In this document: one piece after another, positions 43,683 through 53,014 of the stretch
Position numbering within the stretch: the first letter of the stretch is position 1
How the letters are laid out: every line of letters begins with the position of its first letter
Assembly (NCBI GenBank): GCA_963803155.1
Contig: CAWDMN010000049.1
Location: forward strand, 62,001 to 126,000
Direction: 5' to 3'
DNA length: 64,000 nucleotides
DNA from: CAWDMN01 sp963803155
GTDB lineage: Bacteria > Acidobacteriota > Terriglobia > Versatilivoradales > Versatilivoraceae
Translations under genes and position numbers: made by a program
The notes under the pieces: generated by a model
What the model was told of the DNA's origin: nothing
Database searches by the model: none
The model's input: only the letters and a program-made list of their open reading frames with translations

Positions 43683-44981
43683 TCAGCTCAGAATATTCCT
43701 CTCGAAGGCTGCCTTTTCCAAATCTTCCCGAAAGTCCGGGTGGGCAATGGCGATCAGGGTCTTGGCCCGTTCGCGGATATTCTTGCCATGCAGATAGGCA
43801 ATCCCAAACTCCGTAATCACGTAATGGACATCCGCCCGCGTGGTGACAACTCCAGCCCCCGGTTTTAAGTATGGGACGATCCGCGAAAGTTGCCCTTCTT
43901 TGGCTGTTGAGGGGAGAGCAATGATGGGGCGGCCCCCCTTCGACATAGCCGAACCGCGGATAAAATCGACTTGTCCGCCAAATCCACTGTAAATATAAGG
44001 GCCGATGGAATCGGAACAGACCTGGCCCGTAAGGTCGATTTCGATGGCTGAATTGATGGCTACCATCTTGTCGTTTTGTGAAATGATCAGCGGATTATTG
44101 GTGTAATTGGTGGGATGCAACTCAAAAATTGGATTGTTGTGGATGAATTTGTAAAGCCGGGGAGTGCCGAGGGCGAAGGTCCCCACCACTTTGCCGGGGT
44201 GCAGCGTCTTGCGTGCCCCGGTTATAAAACCGGCCTCAATGCCCTCCATGACTCCGTCGGAAATCATTTCGGTATGAATGCCCAGATCCTTCTTGGAATG
44301 GAGAGCGGCCAGCACAGCGTCGGGGATTCCGCCGATTCCCAATTGCAGCGTAGACCCATCTTCAATCAAGCTGGCGATATGTTTTCCAATCTCCTGTTCG
44401 ATTCCCGTTGACCCCTTCTTCTCCAAAATCGGAAGAGAATCGGATACTTCGGCAATCTTTTGAAATGTGGTTACGTGGACAAAGGTGTCTCCCAGAGTTC
44501 GCGGCATCTGCTCATTCACTTGGGCAATGCGGATTTTGGAGGTTTCGATCGCCGCCCTGGAGGCCAGGATTTCCGAACCCAGGCTCATGAATCCATGTTC
44601 ATCAGGCGGGGTTGTATGCATGATGGCGACATCCGGCGGCATCAATCCCTTATAAAATAGATCGGGTATCTGATGCAGAAAAACGGGAACGTAATCGGCC
44701 CGTCCGGTGTTGACGGCTTCGCGATCGGCATGTCCCACGAAAAGCGAATTGTGGCGGAAATGGCCGGCCATGCAGGGTTCCGCCAGAGGATCCTTTCCGA
44801 TCAACAACCCGTGCACCAATTCGACATTTTCCAGCTCATCCTTCCGCCGGGCCAGAGCCTCCAACAATCGGTAAGGAGCGGAGGCATTGCCGCTCATATA
44901 GATGCGGTCGCCGCTCTTGACGACGGAAACCGCTTCGTCGGCGGAGCAGAGACGTTGTTTGTACTGGTCGATCCAGCTCAT
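43683..44981 (-). CDS. Acetyl-CoA hydrolase / 4-hydroxybutyrate-type CoA-transferase
   Basis: A 432-residue cytoplasmic protein with AGGAGG five bases before ATG 44981. The N-terminal half has VKSGDRIYMSGNASAPYRLL and MPPDVAIMHTTPPDEHGFMS. The C-terminal half has LQLGIGGIPDAVLAALHSKK, then LGIHTEMISDG with the likely catalytic Glu, and FGGQVDFIRGSAMSKGGRPI. This matches the AbfT/Cat family that moves CoA between acyl groups. The preferred acyl group cannot be read. Its start lies 11 bases after the stop of the alanine-dehydrogenase-like gene, so the two form an operon. Confidence 0.88.
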   Translation of the reverse strand: MSWIDQYKQRLCSADEAVSVVKSGDRIYMSGNASAPYRLLEALARRKDELENVELVHGLLIGKDPLAEPCMAGHFRHNSLFVGHADREAVNTGRADYVPVFLHQIPDLFYKGLMPPDVAIMHTTPPDEHGFMSLGSEILASRAAIETSKIRIAQVNEQMPRTLGDTFVHVTTFQKIAEVSDSLPILEKKGSTGIEQEIGKHIASLIEDGSTLQLGIGGIPDAVLAALHSKKDLGIHTEMISDGVMEGIEAGFITGARKTLHPGKVVGTFALGTPRLYKFIHNNPIFELHPTNYTNNPLIISQNDKMVAINSAIEIDLTGQVCSDSIGPYIYSGFGGQVDFIRGSAMSKGGRPIIALPSTAKEGQLSRIVPYLKPGAGVVTTRADVHYVITEFGIAYLHGKNIRERAKTLIAIAHPDFREDLEKAAFERNILS

Positions 44982-44992
44982 ACAGCCTCCTG

Positions 44993-46123
44993 TCAGCTCA
45001 AAAATGTCGTCAATTCGCGGTACTCACGGCCTGGGCAATGGATATGAGGATGGGTGAGGCAACCCTGGCAGCAGCAGACCCCTTTTTGCAGCTCCGGGGA
45101 CTCTCTTAATGCCTGCAGACAGCCAGATTTTCCGAACTCCAACAGGTAGCGAAGGAGGACGTTGGAGAGCACATGAGAAGCCGTGCGGGCGACCCAAGAA
45201 GGGACGTTGGGCACGGCAAAATGGATGACGCCCTCCTCGAGATAGACGTGGTCCTCGTTGGGAGTCAGACGCGTGGTTTCGGCAATTCCGCCCTGGTCGA
45301 CTGAAAAATCAATGATGACCGATCCTTTTTTCATGCTCCGCACCATTTCGCGCGTGACCAACCGCGGAGGCTTCTCGCCGGGCACCTGCACGGCACAAAT
45401 CAGCACATCGGCAAAGCTGACCAATCGCGCCAGATTCCGTTGAGTGTAAGGCAGCGTGACCACGCGCCCGCGGGTTTCCTGCGCCACTCGCTCGAGCTGG
45501 CGAATATCTTTATCGACCACATGAACCGAAGCGCCCAGTCCGGTGAAGGACCGGGCGGCATAGGTCCCCAGAGTGCCCGCCCCCAGGATGACCACTTCAG
45601 CGGGAGGCACGCCTTCGATCCCCCCCAAAAGCAGGCCTCGACCGTTATGCAGGTTGGATTGCAGCAAGCGGCCGGCAATTTGCGGGGCCATATTCCCCGC
45701 AATTTTCGACATGGGCCGCTGGATCGGGTGAGTGCCGTCCTCTTTGAGCACCAGCTCCATCCCGATCGCCAAAATCTTTTTGTCAAGAATGGCGTTCAGA
45801 AAGGGTTTGGGGGAAATGCCCAGAAACAGAAATCCCATCAGGACTTGGTTTTCCCGCAGAAGGTTCCATTCTTCCTCCAGCAAGGTTTGGACTTTCACCA
45901 GGACATCGGCCCGCTGAAAGGCTTCCCCCTTGGAATAGACAATGGTGGCCCCGGACTCCCGGTATTCCTCATCACTGAAGTGGGCGCCCAGCCCAGCGCC
46001 TCGCTCCACCACCACATCGAGGCCGGCATCGGTCAGCTCATGCACCGCTGAAGGAGACAAGCTGACTCGTTTCTCCTCCGCTCCGCCCTTTACCAGGATC
46101 TCCTTGGGTACGCCAATAATCAT
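44993..46123 (-). CDS. Alanine dehydrogenase / PNT-family protein with Cys-rich tail
   Basis: A 376-residue protein, GAGGAG before ATG 46123. The family N-terminus is MIIGVPKEILVKGGAEEKRV, followed by QVLMGFLFLGISPKPFLNAI. The Rossmann segment is VVILGAGTLGTYAARSFTGL, and VIIDFSVDQGGIAETTRLT is the NAD-domain signature of alanine dehydrogenase and transhydrogenase alpha subunits. After the usual end, near residue 343, the protein continues with VCCCQGCLTHPHIHCPGREY, a Cys/His cluster I have not seen in this family. It may bind metal or Fe-S. Alanine oxidation to pyruvate is the likely reaction. The tail function is unknown. Confidence 0.8.
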   Translation of the reverse strand: MIIGVPKEILVKGGAEEKRVSLSPSAVHELTDAGLDVVVERGAGLGAHFSDEEYRESGATIVYSKGEAFQRADVLVKVQTLLEEEWNLLRENQVLMGFLFLGISPKPFLNAILDKKILAIGMELVLKEDGTHPIQRPMSKIAGNMAPQIAGRLLQSNLHNGRGLLLGGIEGVPPAEVVILGAGTLGTYAARSFTGLGASVHVVDKDIRQLERVAQETRGRVVTLPYTQRNLARLVSFADVLICAVQVPGEKPPRLVTREMVRSMKKGSVIIDFSVDQGGIAETTRLTPNEDHVYLEEGVIHFAVPNVPSWVARTASHVLSNVLLRYLLEFGKSGCLQALRESPELQKGVCCCQGCLTHPHIHCPGREYRELTTFLS

Positions 46124-46490
46124 GGTGTTTTCTCCTCGCTGCCCTATGAAATTTTGTGGCGGCTCATTTGGGAAATTATTGACAAGATCTCGCCGAAATT
46201 ATATCAGCCGGGAAATTGCAGACAATAGATTTGTTTTTCCTGGGCGAAATCAAAAATGAGAGACAAAAGACCGGCATGAATCGCTCATTGGCGGGAATAA
46301 TGTGGTAGTGCGCTTTTGTGACCTTTGTCACCGCCGGAAGCGCCGACTTGGCTGGCCACATCATCAAGGCCGCGACAATATCTCTTTTTTTTTGTTGTCT
46401 CTCACTTTAAATTACACCGCTAGTTGCCGGTTGCGTTGGTTTGCATTAAAATCAGGGTCGCTTATGGACTGTCAATTCGCGGAGGAAGAA

Positions 46491-46925
46491 ATGGAATCCC
46501 ATGCCACTTACGATGATGTGAATCTGATTTTGCGCCTTTACGAAGCGAGGAGGGAAGCTCGAATGCGGGAGGCCCGCGATTGGTTTGCCCGGTCCTTCAA
46601 GGTCCGGACATTGGAGGAGTTGGAAAAATTATGTCCCATGGGATCGGATGAAAATGCTTCATTCCGGATGGTCGTCTCATATTGGGACATGGTCTCTTCT
46701 TTCATTACGGCGGGAGTGCTGAACGAAAAGCTATTTTTCCAAAGTGGGCGGGAATTGCTTTTTGCCTGGGAACGATTGAGGGATTTGGTTCCTCTGCTGA
46801 GGGACACTCGTCAGGATCCTTCTTATCTGAAGAATTATGAAAGCGTGGCCAACGATTATATCGCCTGGTTAAACTGCCAGGCTGCTGGAGCCTATGAGGC
46901 CTTTTCCGCGCGAGTTCGAGGGTAA
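46491..46925 (+). CDS. Uncharacterised helical protein (DUF4760-like)
   Basis: A 144-residue protein. GGAGG lies five bases before ATG 46491, so this start is preferred over upstream in-frame Met codons. It is charged and mostly helical (VNLILRLYEARREARMREAR, MVVSYWDMVSSFITAGVLNE, KLFFQSGRELLFAWERLRDL). There is no signal peptide or membrane span. The pattern resembles small DUF4760-type proteins of unknown function. It stands alone between the dehydrogenase operon and a metallophosphoesterase. The 367-bp gap upstream (46124-46490) holds no feature I can support. Confidence 0.6.
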   Translation: MESHATYDDVNLILRLYEARREARMREARDWFARSFKVRTLEELEKLCPMGSDENASFRMVVSYWDMVSSFITAGVLNEKLFFQSGRELLFAWERLRDLVPLLRDTRQDPSYLKNYESVANDYIAWLNCQAAGAYEAFSARVRG

Positions 46926-46941
46926 AGAAAAAGGGGGTAAA

Positions 46942-47865
46942 TCATTCGAGGGTGATCAAGACCAGCTCGGGTCGGCAAAAAAGACGGACATCCAACAGGA
47001 CCGTCCCAAGGCCACGCGAAACGTACATTCGGGTCCTCTCTTTTTCAAACCACCCTTCGGTGAAACCGTCCACTCCTTTGGGAAACCATAGCCCACCCAC
47101 GAAGGGGAGGCGGATTTGTCCGCCATGGCTGTGTCCCGCCAGAATCAAATCGCAACGCCCGGCTGCCTGTCGAAAATAACCGGGAGAATGCATAAGGACA
47201 AGAGTGGCGGCCTGCTTGGGCACAAAGGCCAGGGCGGCATCCAGATTGGGAAAACCAGAGGCGGCATCATCCAATCCGACCACACAGAGATTGGGACGTA
47301 TGAACTGGCTGCTATTGATCAGATAATGGATGTTCAGAGAATTGTAAAAGGCCGATTCGTTGTCGAGTCTTCGTCTGTTTTCAAAATTCCCCGGGACTGC
47401 CCATACTCCGGAGGGAGCGTGCAGCCTGGAAAGGAAAGGCCGGCATAATTCATAAGTCCCGGATTGAGCCAGGGTGTCCCCCGTGATGGCAATCAGGTCT
47501 GGCTTCTCTTCCTCCAGGCGATTTAAAACCTCTTGCTCACGGCTACCCAACCCATACGTATGGAGATCCGTCAGGTGGGCAATTTTTAAGGGGGGATAGA
47601 TTCCCATCTGGAGATGGAAGCGGCTAATTTGGATCCAGTAGGGCTCCGCCCAAAATCCATAGAGGGCAACGATCATGAAAAACCCCGCCAGAAGATAAAC
47701 CCAAAGGCCTTTCAGAGAGGTTTTGGCGGCTGGATTTCGCCAGGGCCGCCACTTGGTCCGGAGAAATCGAATAGGCCCCCCATTTCGTTGGAGATGAAAA
47801 ACCGGATTGGCTGTTTCACTCTTGTAGTTGGTGCGAGGGGATATTTTTCTAAAATTGGGAAACAT
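46942..47865 (-). CDS. Membrane-anchored metallophosphoesterase (YkuE-like)
   Basis: A 307-residue protein. A single membrane span lies at about 52-70 (LWVYLLAGFFMIVALYGFW), leaving the catalytic domain outside. Metal motifs are in order: KIAHLTDLHTYG (DxH), LIAITGDTLAQSG (GD), VWAVPGNFENRRRL (GNxE, replacing GNHD), LVLMHSPGYFRQ (H) and LILAGHSHGGQIRLP (GHxH). This fits the YkuE/LpxG-like calcineurin branch that can act on membrane lipids or cell-wall precursors. The N-terminal 45 residues are basic and poorly conserved, so the start is uncertain. Confidence 0.82.
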   Translation of the reverse strand: MFPNFRKISPRTNYKSETANPVFHLQRNGGPIRFLRTKWRPWRNPAAKTSLKGLWVYLLAGFFMIVALYGFWAEPYWIQISRFHLQMGIYPPLKIAHLTDLHTYGLGSREQEVLNRLEEEKPDLIAITGDTLAQSGTYELCRPFLSRLHAPSGVWAVPGNFENRRRLDNESAFYNSLNIHYLINSSQFIRPNLCVVGLDDAASGFPNLDAALAFVPKQAATLVLMHSPGYFRQAAGRCDLILAGHSHGGQIRLPFVGGLWFPKGVDGFTEGWFEKERTRMYVSRGLGTVLLDVRLFCRPELVLITLE

Positions 47866-48328
47866 GATCGTTCCGCACAGTCCGTGCGCCGAGGCCGCAA
47901 GAATGGTCGATTATGAGCCGTGATCCGCTTCTTCAAAACAGTGATGTCCGAGATGACGTGCTGTTGGGATTCCCGAACCAGTTCACAGATCATCAATGAT
48001 TCGGAAGATGTCTGTCAATAGGAAACACGGCTGAAGTCTTCCAAACCCGAATTGGGGGATGGTTGAGTCGTGGTAGTTGGTTCAGCCAAGCTCGATTTAT
48101 GCCGAAGTTCATAAACAGGTCAATAAGGTAATTGGTTGGTAATTCGAGTGAATGCATATCTACGTGGTGGTCTTATTTTGCTTCGTGGTTAAATTGGCCA
48201 GGTTCTGGTTTGACCATGTGGCCAAGTTCTACGCCTCGTAAAATTCACTCAGCGTGGCTACCATATGGAGGCATGCTGAGTGGCAACATTAGATGAACAC
48301 ATTCCATCTCGTCGAGAAAGAGGATTCC

Positions 48329-48748
48329 ATGAAGAGCTTTCGCAAAGAGCTTTGGTTTGAAATTCAGGGACGCCGGGGGTTTGTAAACATTACGCCAAAA
48401 GTGGAAGTTTGTCTTGAGGAAAGTGGTATTCGGGAAGGATTGGCGCTGGTGAACGCCATGCACATCACGGCATCGGTTTTCATCAACGATGACGAATCCG
48501 GTTTGCACCACGACTATGAAAAATGGCTGGAAAAGTTGGCCCCACATGAGCCGGTGAGTCAGTATCGACACAACAACACCGGAGAAGATAATGCCGACGC
48601 TCATATGAAGCGGCAAATCATGGGCCGGGAAGTAGTGGTTGCCGTGACCAACGGCAGGCTGGACTTTGGCCCCTGGGAACAGATATTCTACGGAGAGTTC
48701 GATGGCAATCGAAGGAAGCGTGTCCTCGTTAAAATAATTGGTGAATAA
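48329..48748 (+). CDS. YjbQ/UPF0047 secondary thiamine-phosphate-synthase-like protein
   Basis: A 139-residue protein. ATG 48329 is chosen because AAAGAGGA lies four bases upstream and the length then equals the usual family size; an earlier in-frame ATG is at 48293. Signature blocks are GRRGFVNITPKVEVCLEESG, GLALVNAMHITASVFINDDE, YRHNNTGEDNADAHMKRQIM and RLDFGPWEQIFYGEFDGNRR. All are typical of the YjbQ family. Its physiological role is unsettled; a weak thiamine-phosphate synthase activity has been reported for members. The 463-bp gap upstream has no clear feature. Confidence 0.9.
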   Translation: MKSFRKELWFEIQGRRGFVNITPKVEVCLEESGIREGLALVNAMHITASVFINDDESGLHHDYEKWLEKLAPHEPVSQYRHNNTGEDNADAHMKRQIMGREVVVAVTNGRLDFGPWEQIFYGEFDGNRRKRVLVKIIGE

Positions 48749-48859
48749 GCTACGTTCTGGATGGGCGCTAGAGTTCAAGGCCCGCCGGATTTTTCGGCGT
48801 TTGGCTGGAGTGGCTGCTGTTTTCTTTGAGGAAACACATTTACAAAAGGAGTTGTGTCC

Positions 48860-50119
48860 ATGGTTCGTTTGCGACGTTGGATTTATGTCCTTGGCTTACT
48901 CGGACTGGCATATTTTTCCCTCTTGCTTGCCGCCCAAGCTCAGCAGATTTTCCAGGAACAGCGGGTTTCTCCAAAGGACTTTGCCATTATGTCCTGGGGG
49001 GAGACGCCGGCCGACCCCCAACAGCTGCAGTGGATGAAGGACGCTGGGATCAACATTGCCGGATTCGCCGCAGTCAAAGACCTTCCGGCTTTCGAAAAAG
49101 CAGGGCTGCAAGTGTTTGTGAGCGATCCCCGTGTGAATGGATACGATTTTGAAAAGCCTCTAGTGGAAGCTGATGTCCGCGGAAATCTCGAATCGTTGAT
49201 TCGTGAAGTGGGCAAAAGTCCGGCGGTAATAGGTTTCATGTTGAAGGATGAGCCGCATGCGCGGGCGTTTCCCAGCCTGGCCCTGGTGGCAAGACTGTTG
49301 CGGGAATTGATGCCCGAGAAGTATCCTTATGTGAATCTTTTTCCCGTCCGTGTTTCGCCGGAACGCATGGGCGTGGCGACTTATGAGGAGTACGTCCGGC
49401 TGTTGGTGGAAAAGATCAACCAGCCTTTCCTCAGCTATGATAATTACTCCCTGGTGGGCGGAGAAATGCTCGATTATTTTTATACCAATTTGGAGGTAGT
49501 CCGCCGATTGTCGGTCGAGACCGGCGTTCCACTTTGGAATTGTGTTTTGTCAAATGCCCATTTCAATTACATGGAAAACAGCGACGCCACTTATAATCTG
49601 CAGGCTTATGCCACGATGGCCCACGGCGGACGAGGGATTCAGTACTTCAGTTATTTTACCTGGTCCGACGGAAATTATCGTTTGGGCCCGATCGATCAAT
49701 TTGGCAACAAAACCCCATCGTGGGACATGATGCGCCGAGTGAACAACCAGGTTCATGCGCTGGCCCCCGTGCTGAAAAGGCTCAAGAGCACCGGGGTTTA
49801 TCACTACCCCGACGCGCCCGCGGAATGCCGCCCATTGCGGGAAAGCAAATTGCTGGCATCCGTGGAAATAACTCAACGCTATGTCATTCCTCCGGTTCAG
49901 GGGAGGTTCCTCATCGGGGAATTTACTGACGAACAGGGGAGGCCGTACCTGATGCTCGTCAACAAGGACTTGCACAATTCATTCCAATACAAGCTGAATT
50001 TCAAAAATCCGGGAACTAAACTCATTCATATCTCGCAGTACTCCGGCCGGGAAGAACCCTTTGGGCGAGAGATGGATTGGGTGGCGCCCGGGGCGGGGCA
50101 CCTGTTTCGAGTCGAATGA
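48860..50119 (+). CDS. Exported TIM-barrel glycosidase-like protein
   Basis: A 419-residue protein. AAAGGAG lies seven bases before ATG 48860, and the signal peptide runs to about residue 26 (LLGLAYFSLLLAAQAQ). The core looks like a glycoside-hydrolase barrel: KDFAIMSWGETPADPQQLQW, DAGINIAGF, VIGFMLKDEPHARAF with the acid/base-type Glu, QPFLSYDNYSLVGGEM, and RGIQYFSYFTWSDG. A small beta domain ends the protein (YLMLVNKDLHNSFQYKLNF). It resembles GH42-like beta-galactosidases but I cannot assign a family. Probably periplasmic. Confidence 0.6.
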   Translation: MVRLRRWIYVLGLLGLAYFSLLLAAQAQQIFQEQRVSPKDFAIMSWGETPADPQQLQWMKDAGINIAGFAAVKDLPAFEKAGLQVFVSDPRVNGYDFEKPLVEADVRGNLESLIREVGKSPAVIGFMLKDEPHARAFPSLALVARLLRELMPEKYPYVNLFPVRVSPERMGVATYEEYVRLLVEKINQPFLSYDNYSLVGGEMLDYFYTNLEVVRRLSVETGVPLWNCVLSNAHFNYMENSDATYNLQAYATMAHGGRGIQYFSYFTWSDGNYRLGPIDQFGNKTPSWDMMRRVNNQVHALAPVLKRLKSTGVYHYPDAPAECRPLRESKLLASVEITQRYVIPPVQGRFLIGEFTDEQGRPYLMLVNKDLHNSFQYKLNFKNPGTKLIHISQYSGREEPFGREMDWVAPGAGHLFRVE

Positions 50120-50204
50120 GGGCACAGCCGGCGGACGCTATTGAGCCCATTCTTGAGCAGTCTATTTATTTTGTTCCATAAAATTCCGTCAGGAGCTGAA
50201 AGCC

Positions 50205-51167
50205 GTGGATCCTTTGAGACACTCTATCGTAGATGTCATTGGCCGGACCCCGATGGTGGAACTCCATCGCGTGGTGAACGATTTGAAATTAGAGGGACGG
50301 CTTTTCGCTAAACTCGATTATCTGAATCCTGGCTTCAGCAAAAAAGATCGGATTGCGCTGCAAATGATCCGCGATGCCAAGGCGGACGGGACATTGCGCC
50401 CCGGACAGACCGTAGTCGAACTGACGAGTGGAAACACCGGAACCGGGCTGGCTATCGTCTGCCGGGCCATGGGCCATCCCTTCGTGGCAGTGATGTCAAA
50501 AGGAAATACGCGGGAACGGGCGAGGATGATGGGGGCTTTGGGAGCTGAAGTGGTTTTAGTGGATCAGGCTCCAGGGTCTCCGCTGCATCAGGTCTCGGGT
50601 GACGATTTAGCCTTGGTTGAACAGAAAGCTCAGGACCTGGTACGCGAGCGGGCCGCCTTCCGCGCCCATCAGTTTGAATTGCCGGGAAATGTGCGGGCAC
50701 ATGAAATGCAGACGGGGCCGGAAATCTGGGAACAAACCGAAGGGGCCGTGGAAGTTTTCCTCGATTTTGCTGGGACTGGAGGGACTTTTACGGGCGTGGC
50801 CAGAGCCTTGAAACAGAGAAGACCAGAGGTGCGGGCATATTTCGTGGAACCTTCGGGAGCAGCCGTGCTGGCGGGACTTCCCTTGACGGACCCGAGCCAC
50901 AAAATTCAGGGTGGCGGATACAGTCTGCAAAATCTCCCTTTGTTGGACCGTTCCCTGGTGACGGGATTTCTCCAGGTGACCGATGCAGAGGCCGTGGAGG
51001 GCGCCCGGATGCTGGCCGAAAAAGAGGGGATCTTTGGCGGGTTTTCCTCCGGCGCTCACCTTTCCGCGGCCATCCAATTGTTGAGGGGCCCCGAAAAGGG
51101 CGCCGCTATTGTGTTTTTGATTTGCGATAGCGGGTTGAAGTACCTGAGCACGGATCTCTACGATTGA
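50205..51167 (+). CDS. Cysteine-synthase-family PLP enzyme
   Basis: A 320-residue protein starting at GTG 50205 with AGGAG nine bases upstream. IVDVIGRTPMVELHRVVNDL is the family N-terminus. The PLP lysine is in LNPGFSKKDRIALQMI. The substrate loop is ELTSGNTGTGLAIVCRAM. The phosphate loop is DFAGTGGTFTGVARAL, and GIFGGFSSGAHLSAAI lies near the C-terminus. These are all CysK/CysM landmarks. The phosphate loop and lysine are intact, so it should be active in beta-replacement. No sulfur-assimilation genes flank it, so cystathionine or other substrates are possible. Confidence 0.87.
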   Translation: MDPLRHSIVDVIGRTPMVELHRVVNDLKLEGRLFAKLDYLNPGFSKKDRIALQMIRDAKADGTLRPGQTVVELTSGNTGTGLAIVCRAMGHPFVAVMSKGNTRERARMMGALGAEVVLVDQAPGSPLHQVSGDDLALVEQKAQDLVRERAAFRAHQFELPGNVRAHEMQTGPEIWEQTEGAVEVFLDFAGTGGTFTGVARALKQRRPEVRAYFVEPSGAAVLAGLPLTDPSHKIQGGGYSLQNLPLLDRSLVTGFLQVTDAEAVEGARMLAEKEGIFGGFSSGAHLSAAIQLLRGPEKGAAIVFLICDSGLKYLSTDLYD

Positions 51168-51325
51168 GGTTGGTCATTCAGGCCATGGCACAATTCAGGC
51201 CGGAGTGGCTTGTCCGTCAGCTGGCCGATGTGCCGATTTGCCCCTCCAGATATTGCATGAGCGGCGCTTTCGACGGTGATAGTGGTTACACCAGCACTCT
51301 GCCGCGAAGAGGGTCTGCATTCGGC

Positions 51326-51979
51326 TCAGTCGTCTAGCTCCTTCCAAAAACCGCTTCGAAGGCGAAGCCGTTCTCCCTCCCAAACCAGGATGTTCTCCTC
51401 CTTGAGCTTCAAGAGCAGGCGGGAGAGTGTCTCCGGATTTGTGCCAATGGCTGCGGCCAGATTCTTCTTTGAGATCGTAATCAGGTATTGATAATGGCGC
51501 CCGTATTGTTCCTCGAGAAAATTAAAAAAGCGGGTTTCCACGTCTGAGGCCGACAGATTCATGATTTGGCTTACCAGGTAGCGCTGTTTTCGCATCAACA
51601 TTCCGATGAAATCATTTCTGAAAGACTCATCCGCCAGCAGGCCGTGAAACTCCCTCCGCGGCAGTGAATAGACAAGGCTTTTTTCAACGGCAGCTGCGCT
51701 GACGGGAAAGGATTCCTTTTCAAAAAGAATGACTTCGGCAAAGAGTTCTCCCGGCCTGACCATTTTAATCGTGACTTCCCGTCCATCCGGCGTGGTCTTA
51801 TAAAGCTGAATGTTTCCTTCAGCCAGAAGAAAGACCGCATCGCCCTTTTCCCCTTCGAGGAACAGCACCTCGCGTTTATTCAACCTGCGAGCGTGACAGA
51901 TCCGGCTGATGGCCTTCCTGCTTTCCGCCGAAACCTCTTTAAAGAATGTGGCAGTCTCTAAAAGTGCTTGAATTTCCAT
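51326..51979 (-). CDS. Crp/Fnr-family transcriptional regulator
   Basis: A 217-residue protein. The cyclic-nucleotide-binding-like beta barrel is at about 10-125 (LNKREVLFLEGEKGDAVFLL, MVRPGELFAEVILFEKESFP). The dimer helix follows, then the winged helix with SKKNLAAAIGTNPETLSRLL, whose E-x-x-S-R pattern reads TTGAT half sites. The four FNR Fe-S cysteines are absent, with only one Cys near residue 28, so it is not an oxygen-sensing Fnr; it may be a haem- or ligand-sensing Dnr-type protein. A perfect TTGAT-N4-ATCAA box lies just upstream. No ribosome site is evident. Confidence 0.88.
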   Translation of the reverse strand: MEIQALLETATFFKEVSAESRKAISRICHARRLNKREVLFLEGEKGDAVFLLAEGNIQLYKTTPDGREVTIKMVRPGELFAEVILFEKESFPVSAAAVEKSLVYSLPRREFHGLLADESFRNDFIGMLMRKQRYLVSQIMNLSASDVETRFFNFLEEQYGRHYQYLITISKKNLAAAIGTNPETLSRLLLKLKEENILVWEGERLRLRSGFWKELDD

Positions 51980-52002
51980 AAAAATAAAAAAAAAGCAATT
52001 TC

Positions 52003-52016
52003 TTGATCTGGATCAA
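52003..52016. promoter_or_regulatory. Perfect FNR/DNR-type operator
   Basis: TTGATCTGGATCAA is an exact TTGAT-N4-ATCAA palindrome in the intergenic region. It lies 24 bases upstream of the Crp/Fnr ATG (51979) and 115 bases upstream of the ferredoxin ATG (52132). One site could serve both divergent genes. Confidence 0.8.
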
Positions 52017-52131
52017 GGTTTTTATATCACGAAAAAGTTAAACTCCAAATGTAGATTGAAGCCGAGGAGAGTCACAATCCGCGGAAGAAGAGATCGAGTT
52101 GCCGCGAGTGGCAGGAGGATGAAGGGATTCC

Positions 52132-52980
52132 ATGAAGCGAAAGATTATTTCCATAGATGAAAAAAAGTGCGATGGATGCGGCAACTGTATTCCGGGCTGT
52201 CCAGAAGGGGCCATTCAGATGATCGATGGCAAGGCGCGTCTCATCAGCGATCTGTTTTGTGATGGCTTGGGGGCCTGTTTGGGCGAATGTCCGGAAGGCG
52301 CCATCGCCATCGAAGAGCGGGAGGCTGAGCCCTATGACGAAAAGAAGGTAATGGCCAACATCGTCAAACAGGGGAAGAACGTGATGGCTGCGCACTTGGC
52401 GCACCTGAAAGACCACAATGAACAAAAGTACCTGAAACTGGCTTTGGATTATCTAAAAGAAAATCAAATTGAAAATCCTCTGGAGGAGATAAAAGTCATG
52501 AATATGCATGCACACGGGGGAGGCTGTCCGGGATCCCGATCCATGGAATTTGCCGGCAATGGCCCGGCAACAGCCGGGGAATTGGAGGGGAATCGTCCAT
52601 CGCAATTGACGCATTGGCCCATTCAACTGCATTTGATTTCTCCAACGGCGGCTCAGTACCAAGGCAAAGATGTTTTGCTTGCCGCAGACTGTGTCCCCTT
52701 TGCCATGGGTGATTTTCACAAGGACCACTTAAAAGGCAAGTCATTGGCCATTGCCTGTCCCAAATTGGATGAAGGGCAGGAAGTATATCTGGAAAAACTT
52801 ACGGCCATGATTGATCAGGCCAAGATCAACACTTTGCAGGTCATGATCATGCAGGTTCCCTGCTGTGGCGGGCTTTTGCGTATGGCACAAGAGGCGGCTG
52901 CCCGGGCCAGCCGCAAGGTCCCGGTGAAATGCACGGTTGTGAGTTTGCAAGGGGACATTCTGCAGGAACAATGGGTTTGA
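52132..52980 (+). CDS. Two-cluster 4Fe-4S ferredoxin-domain protein
   Basis: A 282-residue protein, AAGGG before ATG 52132. Two clusters lie at the N-terminus: CDGCGNCIPGCPEGAI (about 13-28) and CDGLGACLGECPEGAI (about 43-58), where the second lacks one spacer Cys of the classic pattern. A charged helical linker follows, then a C-terminal domain with ADCVPFAMGDFHKDHLKG, AIACPKLDEG and MQVPCCGGLLRMAQEA that adds more Cys. It resembles small ferredoxin-like iron-sulfur proteins found in anaerobic or nitrosative-stress loci. It is divergent from the Crp/Fnr gene and probably under its control. Confidence 0.82.
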   Translation: MKRKIISIDEKKCDGCGNCIPGCPEGAIQMIDGKARLISDLFCDGLGACLGECPEGAIAIEEREAEPYDEKKVMANIVKQGKNVMAAHLAHLKDHNEQKYLKLALDYLKENQIENPLEEIKVMNMHAHGGGCPGSRSMEFAGNGPATAGELEGNRPSQLTHWPIQLHLISPTAAQYQGKDVLLAADCVPFAMGDFHKDHLKGKSLAIACPKLDEGQEVYLEKLTAMIDQAKINTLQVMIMQVPCCGGLLRMAQEAAARASRKVPVKCTVVSLQGDILQEQWV

Positions 52981-53014
52981 CCCGCGCCCCATTTCTTTGC
53001 GCATAAAATTCATT

